DNA of 64,000 bases from Spectribacter acetivorans. Its GTDB lineage: Bacteria > Pseudomonadota > Gammaproteobacteria > Nevskiales > Salinisphaeraceae. Within the stretch, counting starts at the first letter, position 1; each line of letters begins with the position of its first letter. The position numbers and the translations under genes were made by a program. The notes beneath the pieces were generated by a model. The model saw nothing but the letters and a program-made list of their open reading frames with translations. It did no database searches and had not been told where the DNA came from. Shown here in pieces: positions 8,007 to 18,177 of the stretch. Location of the stretch: positions 62,001-126,000 of the forward strand of contig NZ_JAVRHY010000008.1 in the NCBI RefSeq assembly GCF_031846305.1. Direction: 5' to 3'.

Positions 8007-8396
8007 ATGAACCAGATCACTCACGCCAACGGCGGCGACCACAACCAGAACAACCTGGCGGTGGGCTGCCACCTGCTCGGCTTCGTGGGCCTGGTGGTTC
8101 CCTTCGGCCATATTCTGGGGCCACTGGCCCTGTGGCTGATAAAGCGCGAGGGCAACCCCTTCGTCGACGATCAGGGCCGGGAAGCGGTGAACTTCCAGAT
8201 TTCCTTTTCCCTGTGGAGCATCATCGCGGCCACCCTGTCACTGGTCCTGGTGTGGACCGTGATCATCCCGGTGCTGGCCGTCATCGCCCTGGTGATTCTG
8301 GCCATCATCTGGGTGGTGACCATGATTCTGGCCGCCGTGCGGGCCAGCCGGGGCGAGGCCTATCGCTACCCGTTCACGCTGCGATTGCTCAGCTAG
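8007..8396 (+). CDS. DUF4870 (Tic20-like) small membrane protein
   Basis: A 129-residue inner-membrane protein of unknown function. An N-terminal polar stretch (MNQITHANGGDHNQNN) precedes a first hydrophobic helix (LAVGCHLLGFVGLVVPFGHI). The family signature follows: GPLALWLIKREGNPFVDDQGREAVNFQ in the loop, then two more hydrophobic helices. This is the conserved core of DUF4870. The ATG at 8007 was chosen because the conserved domain begins there. It is 28 bp downstream of mtfA and is followed by the convergent ndh gene. Confidence 0.85.
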   Translation: MNQITHANGGDHNQNNLAVGCHLLGFVGLVVPFGHILGPLALWLIKREGNPFVDDQGREAVNFQISFSLWSIIAATLSLVLVWTVIIPVLAVIALVILAIIWVVTMILAAVRASRGEAYRYPFTLRLLS

Positions 8397-8417
8397 GCCG
8401 GCGCGAATCGGACAGAC

Positions 8418-9743
8418 CTAGCCGGTCTCGTGCCGATGCTGGATGTCGCGGGTTTTCGCCGGCCGTCCGGTCACCAGACGGTCGCCGGTCTTGCGGGTGA
8501 AGTACTTCCAGATCCATTGCAGCATCACCCGCAGGCGGCGCTCGTTGCCGATCAGCGCGTAGATATGCACGAACACCCACAGCAGCCAGGCCGGAAAGCC
8601 CCACACCTTGAAGCCGTTGAGGTCACCCACCGCGCGGTTGCGGCCGATCACCGCCATGGTGCCCTTGTCGGTGTACTTGAACGGCTTGTCCGGCTTGCCC
8701 TTGGCCCGGCGCTTGAGCAGTTTGGCCACGTATTCGCCCTGCTGGATCGCCGCCGGGGCCAGGCCGGGTACGTCGCGGCCGTTGGCATCGTTGCAGCGGG
8801 CCAGGTCGCCGATCACGAAGATATCCGGATGGTCGGGCAGGGACAGATCATCGTTCACGCGCATGCGCCCGCCGCGATCCGGCTCGGTACCGGTGCGTTC
8901 GGCCAGCCGGACGCCGAACGACGAGGCCCGCACGCCCGCCGCCCATAGCACCGTGCGCGCCGACACCGTCTCGCTGCCGTCCGGGCCCTTCATGCGGACG
9001 CTGCCCTCGCCGATATCCTCGACCATGGTCGAACGGACCACGGTGACACCCAGTTCCTCGAGCATTTCCTGCGCGCGCCGGGACAGGGCCTCGGGGTAGG
9101 TCGGCAACACCCGATCCGCCCCCTCCACCAGCAGAATGCGGGCATCGCGTGGATCCACCGCCCGGAAGTCGCCCACCATGGTGCGGTTGGCCAGTTCGCC
9201 CACCGCGCCGGCCAGTTCCACCCCGGTGGGGCCGCCACCGACGATCACGAAGGTCAGCCACTCCCGGCGCCGCTCGGTATCGGCTTCCAGTTCGGCCATC
9301 TCGAAAGCGTTGAAGATGCGGCGGCGCATGCGCAGGGCATGTTCGATGGTCTTGAGGCCGGGCGCGTACTCGGCCCAGTCGTCATTACCGAAATAGTGAT
9401 GCTTCACGCCGGTGGCCACGATCAGGGTGTCGTAGCCCACCTCGCCGAACTCGTGGCGCACGGTGCGCGCCTGCGGGTCGACGTCGTAGGCGGTGCTCAT
9501 CAGCGCGCGCACGTTCTTGTAGCGACGCAGCAGTACACGGTGCGGCACGCAGATGTCGCCGGTGGTCAGCGTCCCGGCGGTCACCTGGTAGAGCAGCGGC
9601 TGAAACAGGTGGAAATTGCGCTTGTCCAGCAGCGTCACGTCGTAGCCGGACTTGCCCAGCGACTGCGCTGCGAACAGCCCCCCGAAACCGCCGCCGATGA
9701 TCACCACACGGTGTCCATCCGGGACCGGATGATTCTGACTCAT
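8418..9743 (-). CDS. ndh: NADH dehydrogenase type II (NDH-2)
   Basis: A 441-residue single-subunit, non-proton-pumping NADH:quinone oxidoreductase on the cytoplasmic face of the inner membrane. Two Rossmann motifs are clear: the FAD site VVIIGGGFGGLFAAQSL near the N-terminus and the NADH site VIVGGGPTGVELAGAVGEL in the middle. The C-terminal FPAWLLWVFVHIYALIG is the amphipathic/hydrophobic membrane anchor. The ATG at 9743 was preferred to the upstream TTG at 9764, as the extra seven residues are not part of the domain. The gene stands alone, convergent with DUF4870. In a respiring halophile it would oxidise NADH without adding to the proton gradient. Confidence 0.93.
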   Translation of the reverse strand: MSQNHPVPDGHRVVIIGGGFGGLFAAQSLGKSGYDVTLLDKRNFHLFQPLLYQVTAGTLTTGDICVPHRVLLRRYKNVRALMSTAYDVDPQARTVRHEFGEVGYDTLIVATGVKHHYFGNDDWAEYAPGLKTIEHALRMRRRIFNAFEMAELEADTERRREWLTFVIVGGGPTGVELAGAVGELANRTMVGDFRAVDPRDARILLVEGADRVLPTYPEALSRRAQEMLEELGVTVVRSTMVEDIGEGSVRMKGPDGSETVSARTVLWAAGVRASSFGVRLAERTGTEPDRGGRMRVNDDLSLPDHPDIFVIGDLARCNDANGRDVPGLAPAAIQQGEYVAKLLKRRAKGKPDKPFKYTDKGTMAVIGRNRAVGDLNGFKVWGFPAWLLWVFVHIYALIGNERRLRVMLQWIWKYFTRKTGDRLVTGRPAKTRDIQHRHETG

Positions 9744-9908
9744 TGTTGTCACATTGCCCGCCAAATCCCCGTAGCGATGGTATCACGCCGTCATGTTGCG
9801 CCGCCGCATCCGTCAGCCCGCAGCAGCCCTGCTAGGCTATGCAGCCGATGATGCTGTGTCCCGACCGGGGATGACAGCCCACGCGACGCCCCGGAGACGA
9901 CGCCTCCC

Positions 9909-10673
9909 ATGTGCCTGATTGCATTCGCCTGGCGCGTGCACCCGGTTCACGATCTGGTGCTCGCCACCAACCGCGACGAGTTTCACGGCCGCGACACTGC
10001 GCCCCTGCACGTCTGGCCGGATACGCCGGGTGTCATCGGCGGCCGCGACCGCCAGGCCGGCGGTGCCTGGTGCGCCGCCGACCACCGGGGCCGTTTCGCC
10101 GCGGTGACCAATCTGCGGGAACCCGGCGCCGCGGGCGGGCCGCGTTCCCGCGGCGCCCTGGTGGCGGATTACCTCGCCGGCGGGGATTGTGCGCGGGATC
10201 ATGCCGAGATCATCTGGTCCCGACGCCATGAATTTCCGGGCTTCAACCTGCTGATCGGGGACGCCGACGACCTGTTCTATTTGAACAATCGTGACGATGC
10301 CGGTGTCCAGGGAGTAACCCCCGGCATTCACGCGCTGTCGAACGGACGGTGGGGCGATAGCTGGCCCAAGACCGAACGAGCCGCCAGCGCCCTGCGCAGC
10401 GCACTGGCGCCGCCGGACATCGACACGGACGAGCTGCTGGCAATGCTGGCCGATACCACTCCGGCACCGGATGCCGCGCTGCCCGATACCGGGGTGGGCC
10501 TGGCGACCGAACGGCTGCTGAGTCCGTTGTTCATCCGGGGCGAGCAGTACGGCACCCGGGCGTCCACGGTGCTGCTGCGAGGTGCGGACGGCCGGATGCA
10601 CATGCGGGAACGCTCGTTCGGCCCCGGCGGCCAGCCGGGCGGGGACGTGGAACAGGAGTGGACATGGTCATGA
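9909..10673 (+). CDS. NRDE family protein (TANGO2-like)
   Basis: A 254-residue member of the NRDE/TANGO2 family, with the eponymous motif in LVLATNRDEFHGR and the invariant cysteine at residue 2 (MCLIAFAW). The conserved blocks GGRDRQAGGAWCAAD and GRFAAVTNLREP are also present. The fold is predicted to be Ntn-hydrolase-like with Cys2 as possible nucleophile; the biochemical role is unsettled, with proposals including haem or lipid handling for eukaryotic relatives. It opens a coupled gene run, its last 10 bp overlapping the S9 peptidase, followed by tamA and tamB, which suggests an envelope-linked role but does not prove one. Confidence 0.85.
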   Translation: MCLIAFAWRVHPVHDLVLATNRDEFHGRDTAPLHVWPDTPGVIGGRDRQAGGAWCAADHRGRFAAVTNLREPGAAGGPRSRGALVADYLAGGDCARDHAEIIWSRRHEFPGFNLLIGDADDLFYLNNRDDAGVQGVTPGIHALSNGRWGDSWPKTERAASALRSALAPPDIDTDELLAMLADTTPAPDAALPDTGVGLATERLLSPLFIRGEQYGTRASTVLLRGADGRMHMRERSFGPGGQPGGDVEQEWTWS

Positions 10674-12586
10674 CAACGCCCCGGCCCTGCGGCGAATGGC
10701 CCTCGCCGGTCGGCACCGACACCGTGGCGGCCGCCGGCCTCAAGCTCGGCCAGACCGCGATGACCGCCGAAGGCGCCGTGGCCTGGACCGAGCGACGGCC
10801 GGACGAGGGCGGGCGAACCACCGTGGTGATGGCGGATGAGCGCGGCACGCGCGATCGGGTGCCGGCCCCGTACGATGTGCGTTCAGCCGTGCACGAGTAT
10901 GGCGGCGGCGCCTTCGTGCTGGACGGACCGACGCTGTGGTTCGCCAACAGCGAGGACCAGTGCATCCATCGTGTTGATGCCGACGGCACCGTGAGGCGCC
11001 TGACCCCGCCGGATCGCGGCCTGAGCTTTGCCGATCTGCAGGTGGACCGCCCCCGGCGACGACTGATCGCGGTCTGTGAGGATCACAACGCCGATCCGGA
11101 ACCCCGAGCCTCACTGGTGGCCATCAGCGAGGACGGCGACATCCGGACGCTGGCGTCCGGGCCCGACTTCATCGCCAGTCCGCGGCTGTCGCCGGACGGG
11201 CGGCGGTTGGTATGGCTGAGCTGGGACCATCCCAACATGCCCTGGGACGGCACCACCCTGTGGCAGCTCGACCTCGCCGGCGACGGCGAGCCGGTGGCGC
11301 TGGCCGGCGGGCCGGCCGAATCCCTGTTCCAGCCCATCTTCGCGCCGGACGGCAGCCTGCACGTGGTGTCGGACGCCTCCGGCTGGTGGAATATCTGCCG
11401 GCATACGGATGACGGACTGGTACCGGTCACCCACGAAACCGCCGAATTCGGCGTGCCGCAGTGGGTATTCGGTCAGAGCACGGTCGCCTTCGATGACGAC
11501 GGCGGGCTTTACGCGGTGGTCAGCCGCGACGGCTTTGCCTCGCTGGTGAGCGTGGCCCGCGACAGCGGTCGACTGCGCACCTTCGATCTGCCCTTCACCC
11601 ATCTGGAGCAGCTGCGCGCCAGCGGCGGCCGGCTGACCTTCATCGGCGGCAGCGCCACCACCGCGCCCACCCTGTGCACCCTGAATGCGGATGGCAGCGG
11701 CCTGCAGCGCCTGAGGGCCAGTGCCGACAGCGACTGGCCGGAAGCCGTGCTGTCCACCCCGGACGCCATCCGCTACCCGACCGCCGACGGCGCCGAGGCG
11801 CACGCGCTTTACTACCCGCCACGCCACCCCGACTGGCAGGTTCCGGGCGGCGAACGGCCGCCGCTGCTGATCAAGTGCCACGGCGGACCCACCGGCGCCA
11901 CCGTGACCGCGCTGGACCCGCGCATCCAGTTCTGGACCTCGCGCGGTTTCGCCGTGCTCGACGTCAACTACCGCGGCAGCGTCGGCTATGGCCGCGCCTA
12001 CCGCGAAGCCCTGTACGGCGCCTGGGGCGTGGCCGACGTGGCCGACTGTGTGCACGGCGCCCGCTACCTGGCCGATCAGGGTCTGGCCGACCCCGGGCGG
12101 GTGGTGATCAGCGGCTCCTCGGCGGGCGGCTATACCGTGCTGTCGGTGCTGACCTTTGCCCGGGTCGCGGCCGCCGGCGCCAGTTATTACGGCATCGGCG
12201 ATCTCGAGCGGCTGCTGGCCTCCACCCACAAGTTCGAATCCCGCTATCTGCTGCGCCTGATCGGCGAGGACCCGGCCCTGCTGCGCGCACGCTCACCGCT
12301 GCACCATGCCGACCGGCTCACCTGTCCGGTGCTGTTCCTGCAGGGCCTCAAGGACAAGGTGGTGCCTCCGGACCAGGCCGAGACCATGGTGACGGCGCTG
12401 CGCCGGCAGGGCGTGCCGGCCGCCCACATCACTTTCCCGGAAGAGCGGCACGGCTTCCGCGCCGCCATCAACATCCGCACCGCCATCGGGTCGGAACTGG
12501 CCTTCTACGGGCGGATTCTGGGCTTCACCCCGGCTGACACCGACCTGCCGCAGGTACCACTGCAGCCCGATCACGGTTCCCCTTGA
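10664..12586 (+). CDS. S9 family serine peptidase (acylaminoacyl/dipeptidyl peptidase-like)
   Basis: A 640-residue prolyl-oligopeptidase-family protein with no signal peptide, so cytoplasmic. The first 380 or so residues are an atypical beta-propeller (repeats such as SPRLSPDGRRLVWLSWD). The C-terminal alpha/beta hydrolase has the nucleophile motif GSSAGG (serine near residue 486), the acid in LQGLKDKVVPP and the histidine in EERHGF. It resembles COG1506 peptidases cleaving short or N-blocked peptides. ATG 10664 follows AGGAG by 5 nt and overlaps the end of the NRDE gene. The stop overlaps the TTG start of tamA by 4 bp, giving strong translational coupling to the outer-membrane translocation genes. 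Confidence 0.9.
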   Translation: MVMTTPRPCGEWPSPVGTDTVAAAGLKLGQTAMTAEGAVAWTERRPDEGGRTTVVMADERGTRDRVPAPYDVRSAVHEYGGGAFVLDGPTLWFANSEDQCIHRVDADGTVRRLTPPDRGLSFADLQVDRPRRRLIAVCEDHNADPEPRASLVAISEDGDIRTLASGPDFIASPRLSPDGRRLVWLSWDHPNMPWDGTTLWQLDLAGDGEPVALAGGPAESLFQPIFAPDGSLHVVSDASGWWNICRHTDDGLVPVTHETAEFGVPQWVFGQSTVAFDDDGGLYAVVSRDGFASLVSVARDSGRLRTFDLPFTHLEQLRASGGRLTFIGGSATTAPTLCTLNADGSGLQRLRASADSDWPEAVLSTPDAIRYPTADGAEAHALYYPPRHPDWQVPGGERPPLLIKCHGGPTGATVTALDPRIQFWTSRGFAVLDVNYRGSVGYGRAYREALYGAWGVADVADCVHGARYLADQGLADPGRVVISGSSAGGYTVLSVLTFARVAAAGASYYGIGDLERLLASTHKFESRYLLRLIGEDPALLRARSPLHHADRLTCPVLFLQGLKDKVVPPDQAETMVTALRRQGVPAAHITFPEERHGFRAAINIRTAIGSELAFYGRILGFTPADTDLPQVPLQPDHGSP

Positions 12587-14361
12587 AGCGCCGGCCTGCC
12601 GGAAACCGCCCGCCACGCCGGCGGGCTGTCTGCGCCGCCGTGGCGCTGCTCGCGCTGTGCGGCCCCGTTCGCGCCGACGAGGTGTCGGTCACGCTCGAGG
12701 GCATCGAAGGCGAACTGGCCGACAATGCAAGGGCATTCCTGACCATCGACGACAAACCCACCCGGGAACGCGACGAGGCCCGTGTTCGGCGGCTGCACCG
12801 GCTGGCAAGCGGCGAAATCCGCCAGGCCCTGCAGCCGTTCGGTTACTACCAGCCCGAGATCGAGGCCGAACTGACGCGGGAGGACGACCAGTGGCGGGCC
12901 CGGTACCAGGTCGACCCGGGCCCGGCCACCAGGGTGACCAGCCTCGAACTCGACGCCGTCGGCGAAGGCGCCGACCTGCCCGCCGTGCAGGAGGTTCTGG
13001 CCGACAGCGTGCTGGGTACCGGCAAGCAGCTCGACCATCGTCACTACGAAGCGACCAAATCGGCCCTATTGAGCGCGGCCTACGATGCCGGTTACCTCGA
13101 CGCCGGGTACCGCACCGCCGCCATTCGCGTGCAGCCGGAACAGGCGGAGGCCGAAATCGAACTGGTGCTGGAGACCGGGCCTCGCTACTACTTCGGCCCG
13201 ATCGAGATCGAGCAGGACATTCTCGATCCGGCATTCGCCCAGCGATACGTGCCCTTCGAGTCCGGTACCCCGTTCAATGCCGAACGCCTGATCGACCTGC
13301 AACTGGCGCTGGGCGACACCGACTACTTCGATCAGGTGCAGATCGAGGCCAGGCGTGACGAGTTGCTGAACGAACCCGGCGTCGATCCCGCCCCGCAGGT
13401 ACCGGTGCGGGTGAGCACCGAGCCGCGCAAACCGCGTCGCTATACCGCCAGTGTCGGCTACGGCACGGATACCGGGGCCCGGCTGGGACTGGGCGCCGAG
13501 TTCCGCCGCCTGAACCGGCGCGGCCACCAGTTTCGCACCGACCTGCGGCTATCCGAAATCAAGCAGAGCCTGTCGGCCCGCTACGATATCCCCATCGACA
13601 ACGTGCTGGAGGATCGGCTGAGTTTCGGCGCCACCGCCACCCAGGAGGAAATCGGCGACGTGCGCACCGACCAGTTCCGGCTGTCCGCCTCGCGCGAGGA
13701 CGGCTGGGCCAAGGGCCGGCGGCGTCTGTACCTGAATCTGGAACGGGAAAGCTTCGATCTGGGCAACGGCCGCCGCAGTTCCGATCTGCTCTATCCCGGT
13801 GCCACTCTCAGTCTCAAACAGGCCGACGATCTGCTGCGACCCCGGCAGGGGATCAGCCTGTCGCTGGACGTGCATGGCGGCACCGAGGCGCTGGTCTCCG
13901 CCACGGACTTCATCCAGGGCCACCTAACCGCCGCGCTGGTAGTCCCCATCGGCGACCGCGCGCGGCTGCTGACGCGCGGCGAACTGGCCGGCACGCAAAC
14001 CAGTGATTTCGACGCCCTGCCCCCGTCGCAGCGTTTCTACGCCGGTGGCGACCGCAGCGTGCGCGGGTATGGCTATCAGGAAATCGGGCCGAAGAATGCC
14101 GCCGGCGAGAACACCGGCGGCCAGTACCTGGCGATCGCCAGCATCGAGGCGGAGTATCTGTTCTACAAGCAGTTTGGCGCCGCCGTGTTCTTCGATGCCG
14201 GCGACGCCTCACCCACCACCGGTTTCGACTTGAAGCGCGGGGTCGGCGTGGGGTTTCGCTGGCTGTCGCCGATCGGCACGCTGCGGATCGATTTCGCGCA
14301 TCCGCTGGACGATCCCGACAGCGATTTCAGCTTTCACTTCAGCCTGGGACCGGATCTGTAA
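12583..14361 (+). CDS. tamA: TamA, outer-membrane component of the TAM complex
   Basis: A 592-residue Omp85-family protein. A signal peptide (AVCAAVALLALCGPVRA) is followed by three POTRA domains up to about residue 270 and a 16-strand barrel. The barrel carries the Omp85 loop-6 motif near residue 493 (RSVRGYGYQEIGP). With TamB it forms a trans-envelope complex implicated in autotransporter assembly and phospholipid transport to the outer membrane. The start codon is TTG at 12583, in a TTGA overlap with the S9 peptidase. The stop abuts the tamB start with no spacer, so the two subunits are made from one coupled message. Confidence 0.93.
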   Translation: MKRRPAGNRPPRRRAVCAAVALLALCGPVRADEVSVTLEGIEGELADNARAFLTIDDKPTRERDEARVRRLHRLASGEIRQALQPFGYYQPEIEAELTREDDQWRARYQVDPGPATRVTSLELDAVGEGADLPAVQEVLADSVLGTGKQLDHRHYEATKSALLSAAYDAGYLDAGYRTAAIRVQPEQAEAEIELVLETGPRYYFGPIEIEQDILDPAFAQRYVPFESGTPFNAERLIDLQLALGDTDYFDQVQIEARRDELLNEPGVDPAPQVPVRVSTEPRKPRRYTASVGYGTDTGARLGLGAEFRRLNRRGHQFRTDLRLSEIKQSLSARYDIPIDNVLEDRLSFGATATQEEIGDVRTDQFRLSASREDGWAKGRRRLYLNLERESFDLGNGRRSSDLLYPGATLSLKQADDLLRPRQGISLSLDVHGGTEALVSATDFIQGHLTAALVVPIGDRARLLTRGELAGTQTSDFDALPPSQRFYAGGDRSVRGYGYQEIGPKNAAGENTGGQYLAIASIEAEYLFYKQFGAAVFFDAGDASPTTGFDLKRGVGVGFRWLSPIGTLRIDFAHPLDDPDSDFSFHFSLGPDL

Positions 14362-17300
14362 ATGGCACGTTGGCTGACATGGTTGCTGCTGGGGCTGGCC
14401 GGCGTGGTGCTGCTGGTGGCCGGGTTGGTGGCATTCGTGGCCGGCACCCATACCGGCCTGCGCTGGGCCTGGTCGCTGGGCCAGCCCTATCTGCCCGATG
14501 GTATCGAGGTGGCAGCGGTCGAGGGTCGGCTGCTGGATGAGGTGGTCGTGCGTGGCGTCCGGGTTGACCTGCCCGGCCTCGAACTGGACGCCGACCGGCT
14601 GCGCCTGGCCTGGCAGCCCCGGCGGCTGTGGCAGAACGAACTTCGCGTGCGGGCACTGGAAGGCAGCGGCATCACCGTCACCACCCGGCCGGACGAAACA
14701 CCCCCGGCCGACGACAGCGACACCCCGACCGAGCTGCCCGAGCGCATCGAACTGCCCCTGCGGGTGGTGATCGAACGGCTCGCGATCCGCGACGTCGCCT
14801 ATCGCGCGCAGCCCGATGCCGAGCCGATCCGGCTGGATCGCGCCGAGCTTGGCGCCCGGCTCGACAATCAGCGGTGGCAGGTGGACACGCTCACGCTGCG
14901 GGCGCCGCTGGCCGATGCCGACGGCGACCTGCGCCTCACCCCGGTCCGACCATTTGCCCTGGAAGCCGGCCTCGACTGGACCGTTCGGGCACCCGACCTG
15001 GCGCCGGTGAGCGGTCAGACCCGTGTCGGCGGCAACCTGCTGGAACGCCTGACCGTGGATCAGACCGTGGCCACCCCGTATAACGCTCGCGCCGAGGTCG
15101 TCCTGACACAGTTGCTGGACGCCGCGGCCCTGGACGCCACGGTTCACCTGAACCAGACGGATGTGGCGGCGATCCGGGCCGATCTGCCACCGGCGGGCGT
15201 GGACGCCGAACTCAACGCCAGCGGCCCGCTCGGCGACCTCGACGTGCAGGGCTGGATTACCGGCAACAGCGAGGCGCACGGTCGCGCGCGCCTGGACCTG
15301 GCGGCCAACGTGTCGCCCGCCCGCGTGCGGCTGGACACCCTGCGCCTGACCAGCTCCGATATGGCGGGCGAACTCAATGCGGACGGTCGGGTGGCACTCG
15401 GCCCCGGCACGCCGCTGGACGTGCGCCTGCGCTGGCACGACCTGCAGTGGCCGCTGGCCGGCGAGCCCACCCTGCGCAGCGACAGCGGCTCGATTGCCGT
15501 GGACGGACGGCTGGATGACTATCGACTGGACGCCGACATCGGCTGGCAGCTACCCGACCAGGACGCCGGCCAGCTGCAGCTGGCGGGTTCGGGCGATCTT
15601 TCTGCCATCCGTCTGCCAACGATTGCCGTGTCCGGCGGCCCGGGCCGGATCGCGGGCGACGCCCGCGTAGCCTGGGCACCGGCGCTGGATGCCGAGATCC
15701 GGCTGGCCGGCGACAACGTCAACCCCGGCGCCATCCAGGCCGCCTGGCCGGGCAACCTGTCGCTGGACCTTCACGCCACCGCGGCGATGCCGGACGGCGC
15801 GCTCACGGCACGGGTGGAAACCCTGGCGGTGGACGGGCGGCTGCGCGACGTGCCGGTACGGGTGGACGCCACGGCCGGCTACCGGCCCGAGCGCGTCGAC
15901 ATCGACCGTCTGCTACTGGAAGCCGGCGGCAACCGCCTCACCGCGAACGGCCGCCTGGGACTCGCGCAGACCACCTCGGACCTCGACTGGAACCTGGACG
16001 CACCGACGCTGAATACGCTGGCGCCGTTCGGCGCGGCGTTGAACGGGGCCGCGGCGGGCGAAGGCCGGATCAGCGGCACGCTGCAAGCCCTGCGGGTCAA
16101 CGCCGAGCTGAACGCTAACGACCTGGAAGCCGCGGGCAACGAACTGGCGGCGCTGACGCTGAGCGCCGACATCGACCGCAGCGGGCAGGCCCGCTCGAAG
16201 ATCGATCTGCAGATCACCGACCTGCAGGCCGGCGGCCAGACCCTGGATGCCGTGACTCTGGCCGGCGACGGCACGCCCGCCGACCATCAGCTGCGGCTGG
16301 CATTGACTGGCCCGCAACTCGAGGCCGATCTCGGCCTGACCGGGGCCCTGACCGACGACGAAACCGACTGGGCCTTCACCCTCCAGCAATTGAATCTGAC
16401 CCAGGACCCGCTGCCGACCTTCGCGCTCGCCGCGCCGGCTGCCGGCCGCCTCAACGCCACCACCCAGTCGCTGGAGCAGACCTGCCTGACCGGCGGGGAC
16501 GCTCGCCTGTGCCTGTCCGGCCAGCGCCGGGGCGGCGAGATCACCGGCAACCTGTCCCTGCAGAACGCCGCGCTGGCACTGGCCCGTCCCTGGCTGCCAC
16601 CGGACCTGGCGCTAGCCGGCACCGTGGATGCCGAGGCCGACGCGGGCATTCGCGGCGGCGAGCCCGATGTCACCGCGCGGATCAACACCTCCGCCGGGGC
16701 GATCTCCGCCACCGATCCGGACGGTAACGACCTGACCCTGCTCGGGTTCGAGGCCGGCGAGATCACGGCGACGCTGCGGGCCAGCCGGCTGACGGTGGAC
16801 GGCGACCTGCCCCTGACGGCCGGCGGCCGGGTGGCGCTGGCGGTGAACGCCGGTGACGCGGCGAACGGCCTGACCGGGGGCCCCCTATCCGGTACGGTCG
16901 ACATCGCGGTGCCGGACCTGTCCGTGATCACGCGGCTGACCGACGAGATCGAGGCGTTCGAGGGCGGACTCGATGGCCAGCTGGATCTCGGCGGCAGCCT
17001 GTCGCGCCCCGAACTGATCGGTGAAGTGGCACTGGAGGCGGATCGCGTGGCGCTGGTCACGCCCGGGCTGGAACTGACCGCGGTGCGCGCGGCGCTGGTC
17101 GGGCAGGGTAACCGGGTGCAACTGGACGCGGGCGCCACCTCGGGCGAGGGCACCGTGGAAGCCGGCGGCACCATCGGCTTCGGCGGCGACAGCCCCACCG
17201 TGGACCTGACGGTGCGTGGCGACCGCTTTCTGGCCATGGACACCCGCGACGCGCGCGTACTGGTATCGCCCGATCTGACCATCGGCATGAGCGCCGACCG

Positions 17301-18156
17301 TATCGACGTGACCGGCACCGTTACCGTGCCGGAAGCCGACATCACACCCCGCGAACTGCCCGCCGGTAGCGCGGTCACGGTGTCCGATGACCAGGTCATC
17401 GTCAGCGCGGACAATCCACCGGGTGCCGCCGGTCGGGCGCTGCACGCGGACGTGACCCTGGTGCTGGGTGACGCGGTGCATTTCGAGGGCTTCGGGCTGA
17501 CCGCGGACATCGCCGGCGATCTGAGGGTGCGGCAGCAGCCCGGCGACCCGCCAACCGGTACCGGCGAACTGCGCGTCACCGAGGGTCGTTACAAGGCCTA
17601 CGGTCAGGACCTCGACATTCAGCGCGGGCGGGTGCTGTTCGCGGGCGGCCCGGTCACTCAGCCGGGCCTGGATGTCCGCGCGGTGCGGCGGCCGGCCACC
17701 GACATCCTGGTGGGCGTGCAGGTGCGCGGCAATCTGCGCACGCCGGATTTCACGCTCTATTCCGAACCCGGCATGGGCCAGTCGGAACAGCTGTCCTGGC
17801 TGCTGCTGGGACGGCCGCTGGACGGGGCGTCGTCCTCCGAGGCGAGTCTGGTCTCCCGGGCAGCCCTGGCGCTGGGACTCAAGGGCGGTAACACGCTGGT
17901 CAAGAGCGTAGGCGACCGGCTGGGGCTGGACGAGATCGGCATCGACAGCGCCCCCGGCACCACCGGCGAACAGGCGGCCCTGATGGTGGGCAAGTGGCTG
18001 ACGCCCCGGCTGTACGTCAACTACGGGGTGGGCCTGTTTGAGCCGGTGTCGACCCTGCGGCTGCGCTATACGCTGACGCCGCTCTGGCGCATCCAGACCG
18101 AATCCACCGGGGCGCATTCGGGCGGCGATCTGCTGTTCTCGATCGAACGGCCGTAG
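14362..18156 (+). CDS. tamB: TamB, inner-membrane-anchored lipid-transport/assembly protein
   Basis: A 1264-residue AsmA-like protein with one N-terminal transmembrane helix (WLTWLLLGLAGVVLLVAGLV). A very long periplasmic domain rich in beta strands follows, and the conserved C-terminal TamB domain (old DUF490; SWLLLGRPLDG, GLDEIGIDSAPGTTGEQAAL, RLYVNYGVGLFEP) pairs with TamA. Such proteins form a hydrophobic groove bridging the periplasm. Length is close to the 1259 residues of E. coli TamB. It directly follows tamA (ATG right after its TAA) and is the last gene of the NRDE-S9-tamA-tamB run; the next gene is convergent. Confidence 0.93.
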   Translation: MARWLTWLLLGLAGVVLLVAGLVAFVAGTHTGLRWAWSLGQPYLPDGIEVAAVEGRLLDEVVVRGVRVDLPGLELDADRLRLAWQPRRLWQNELRVRALEGSGITVTTRPDETPPADDSDTPTELPERIELPLRVVIERLAIRDVAYRAQPDAEPIRLDRAELGARLDNQRWQVDTLTLRAPLADADGDLRLTPVRPFALEAGLDWTVRAPDLAPVSGQTRVGGNLLERLTVDQTVATPYNARAEVVLTQLLDAAALDATVHLNQTDVAAIRADLPPAGVDAELNASGPLGDLDVQGWITGNSEAHGRARLDLAANVSPARVRLDTLRLTSSDMAGELNADGRVALGPGTPLDVRLRWHDLQWPLAGEPTLRSDSGSIAVDGRLDDYRLDADIGWQLPDQDAGQLQLAGSGDLSAIRLPTIAVSGGPGRIAGDARVAWAPALDAEIRLAGDNVNPGAIQAAWPGNLSLDLHATAAMPDGALTARVETLAVDGRLRDVPVRVDATAGYRPERVDIDRLLLEAGGNRLTANGRLGLAQTTSDLDWNLDAPTLNTLAPFGAALNGAAAGEGRISGTLQALRVNAELNANDLEAAGNELAALTLSADIDRSGQARSKIDLQITDLQAGGQTLDAVTLAGDGTPADHQLRLALTGPQLEADLGLTGALTDDETDWAFTLQQLNLTQDPLPTFALAAPAAGRLNATTQSLEQTCLTGGDARLCLSGQRRGGEITGNLSLQNAALALARPWLPPDLALAGTVDAEADAGIRGGEPDVTARINTSAGAISATDPDGNDLTLLGFEAGEITATLRASRLTVDGDLPLTAGGRVALAVNAGDAANGLTGGPLSGTVDIAVPDLSVITRLTDEIEAFEGGLDGQLDLGGSLSRPELIGEVALEADRVALVTPGLELTAVRAALVGQGNRVQLDAGATSGEGTVEAGGTIGFGGDSPTVDLTVRGDRFLAMDTRDARVLVSPDLTIGMSADRIDVTGTVTVPEADITPRELPAGSAVTVSDDQVIVSADNPPGAAGRALHADVTLVLGDAVHFEGFGLTADIAGDLRVRQQPGDPPTGTGELRVTEGRYKAYGQDLDIQRGRVLFAGGPVTQPGLDVRAVRRPATDILVGVQVRGNLRTPDFTLYSEPGMGQSEQLSWLLLGRPLDGASSSEASLVSRAALALGLKGGNTLVKSVGDRLGLDEIGIDSAPGTTGEQAALMVGKWLTPRLYVNYGVGLFEPVSTLRLRYTLTPLWRIQTESTGAHSGGDLLFSIERP

Positions 18157-18177
18157 GTCGGGCAGCCGAGGCCGGCT

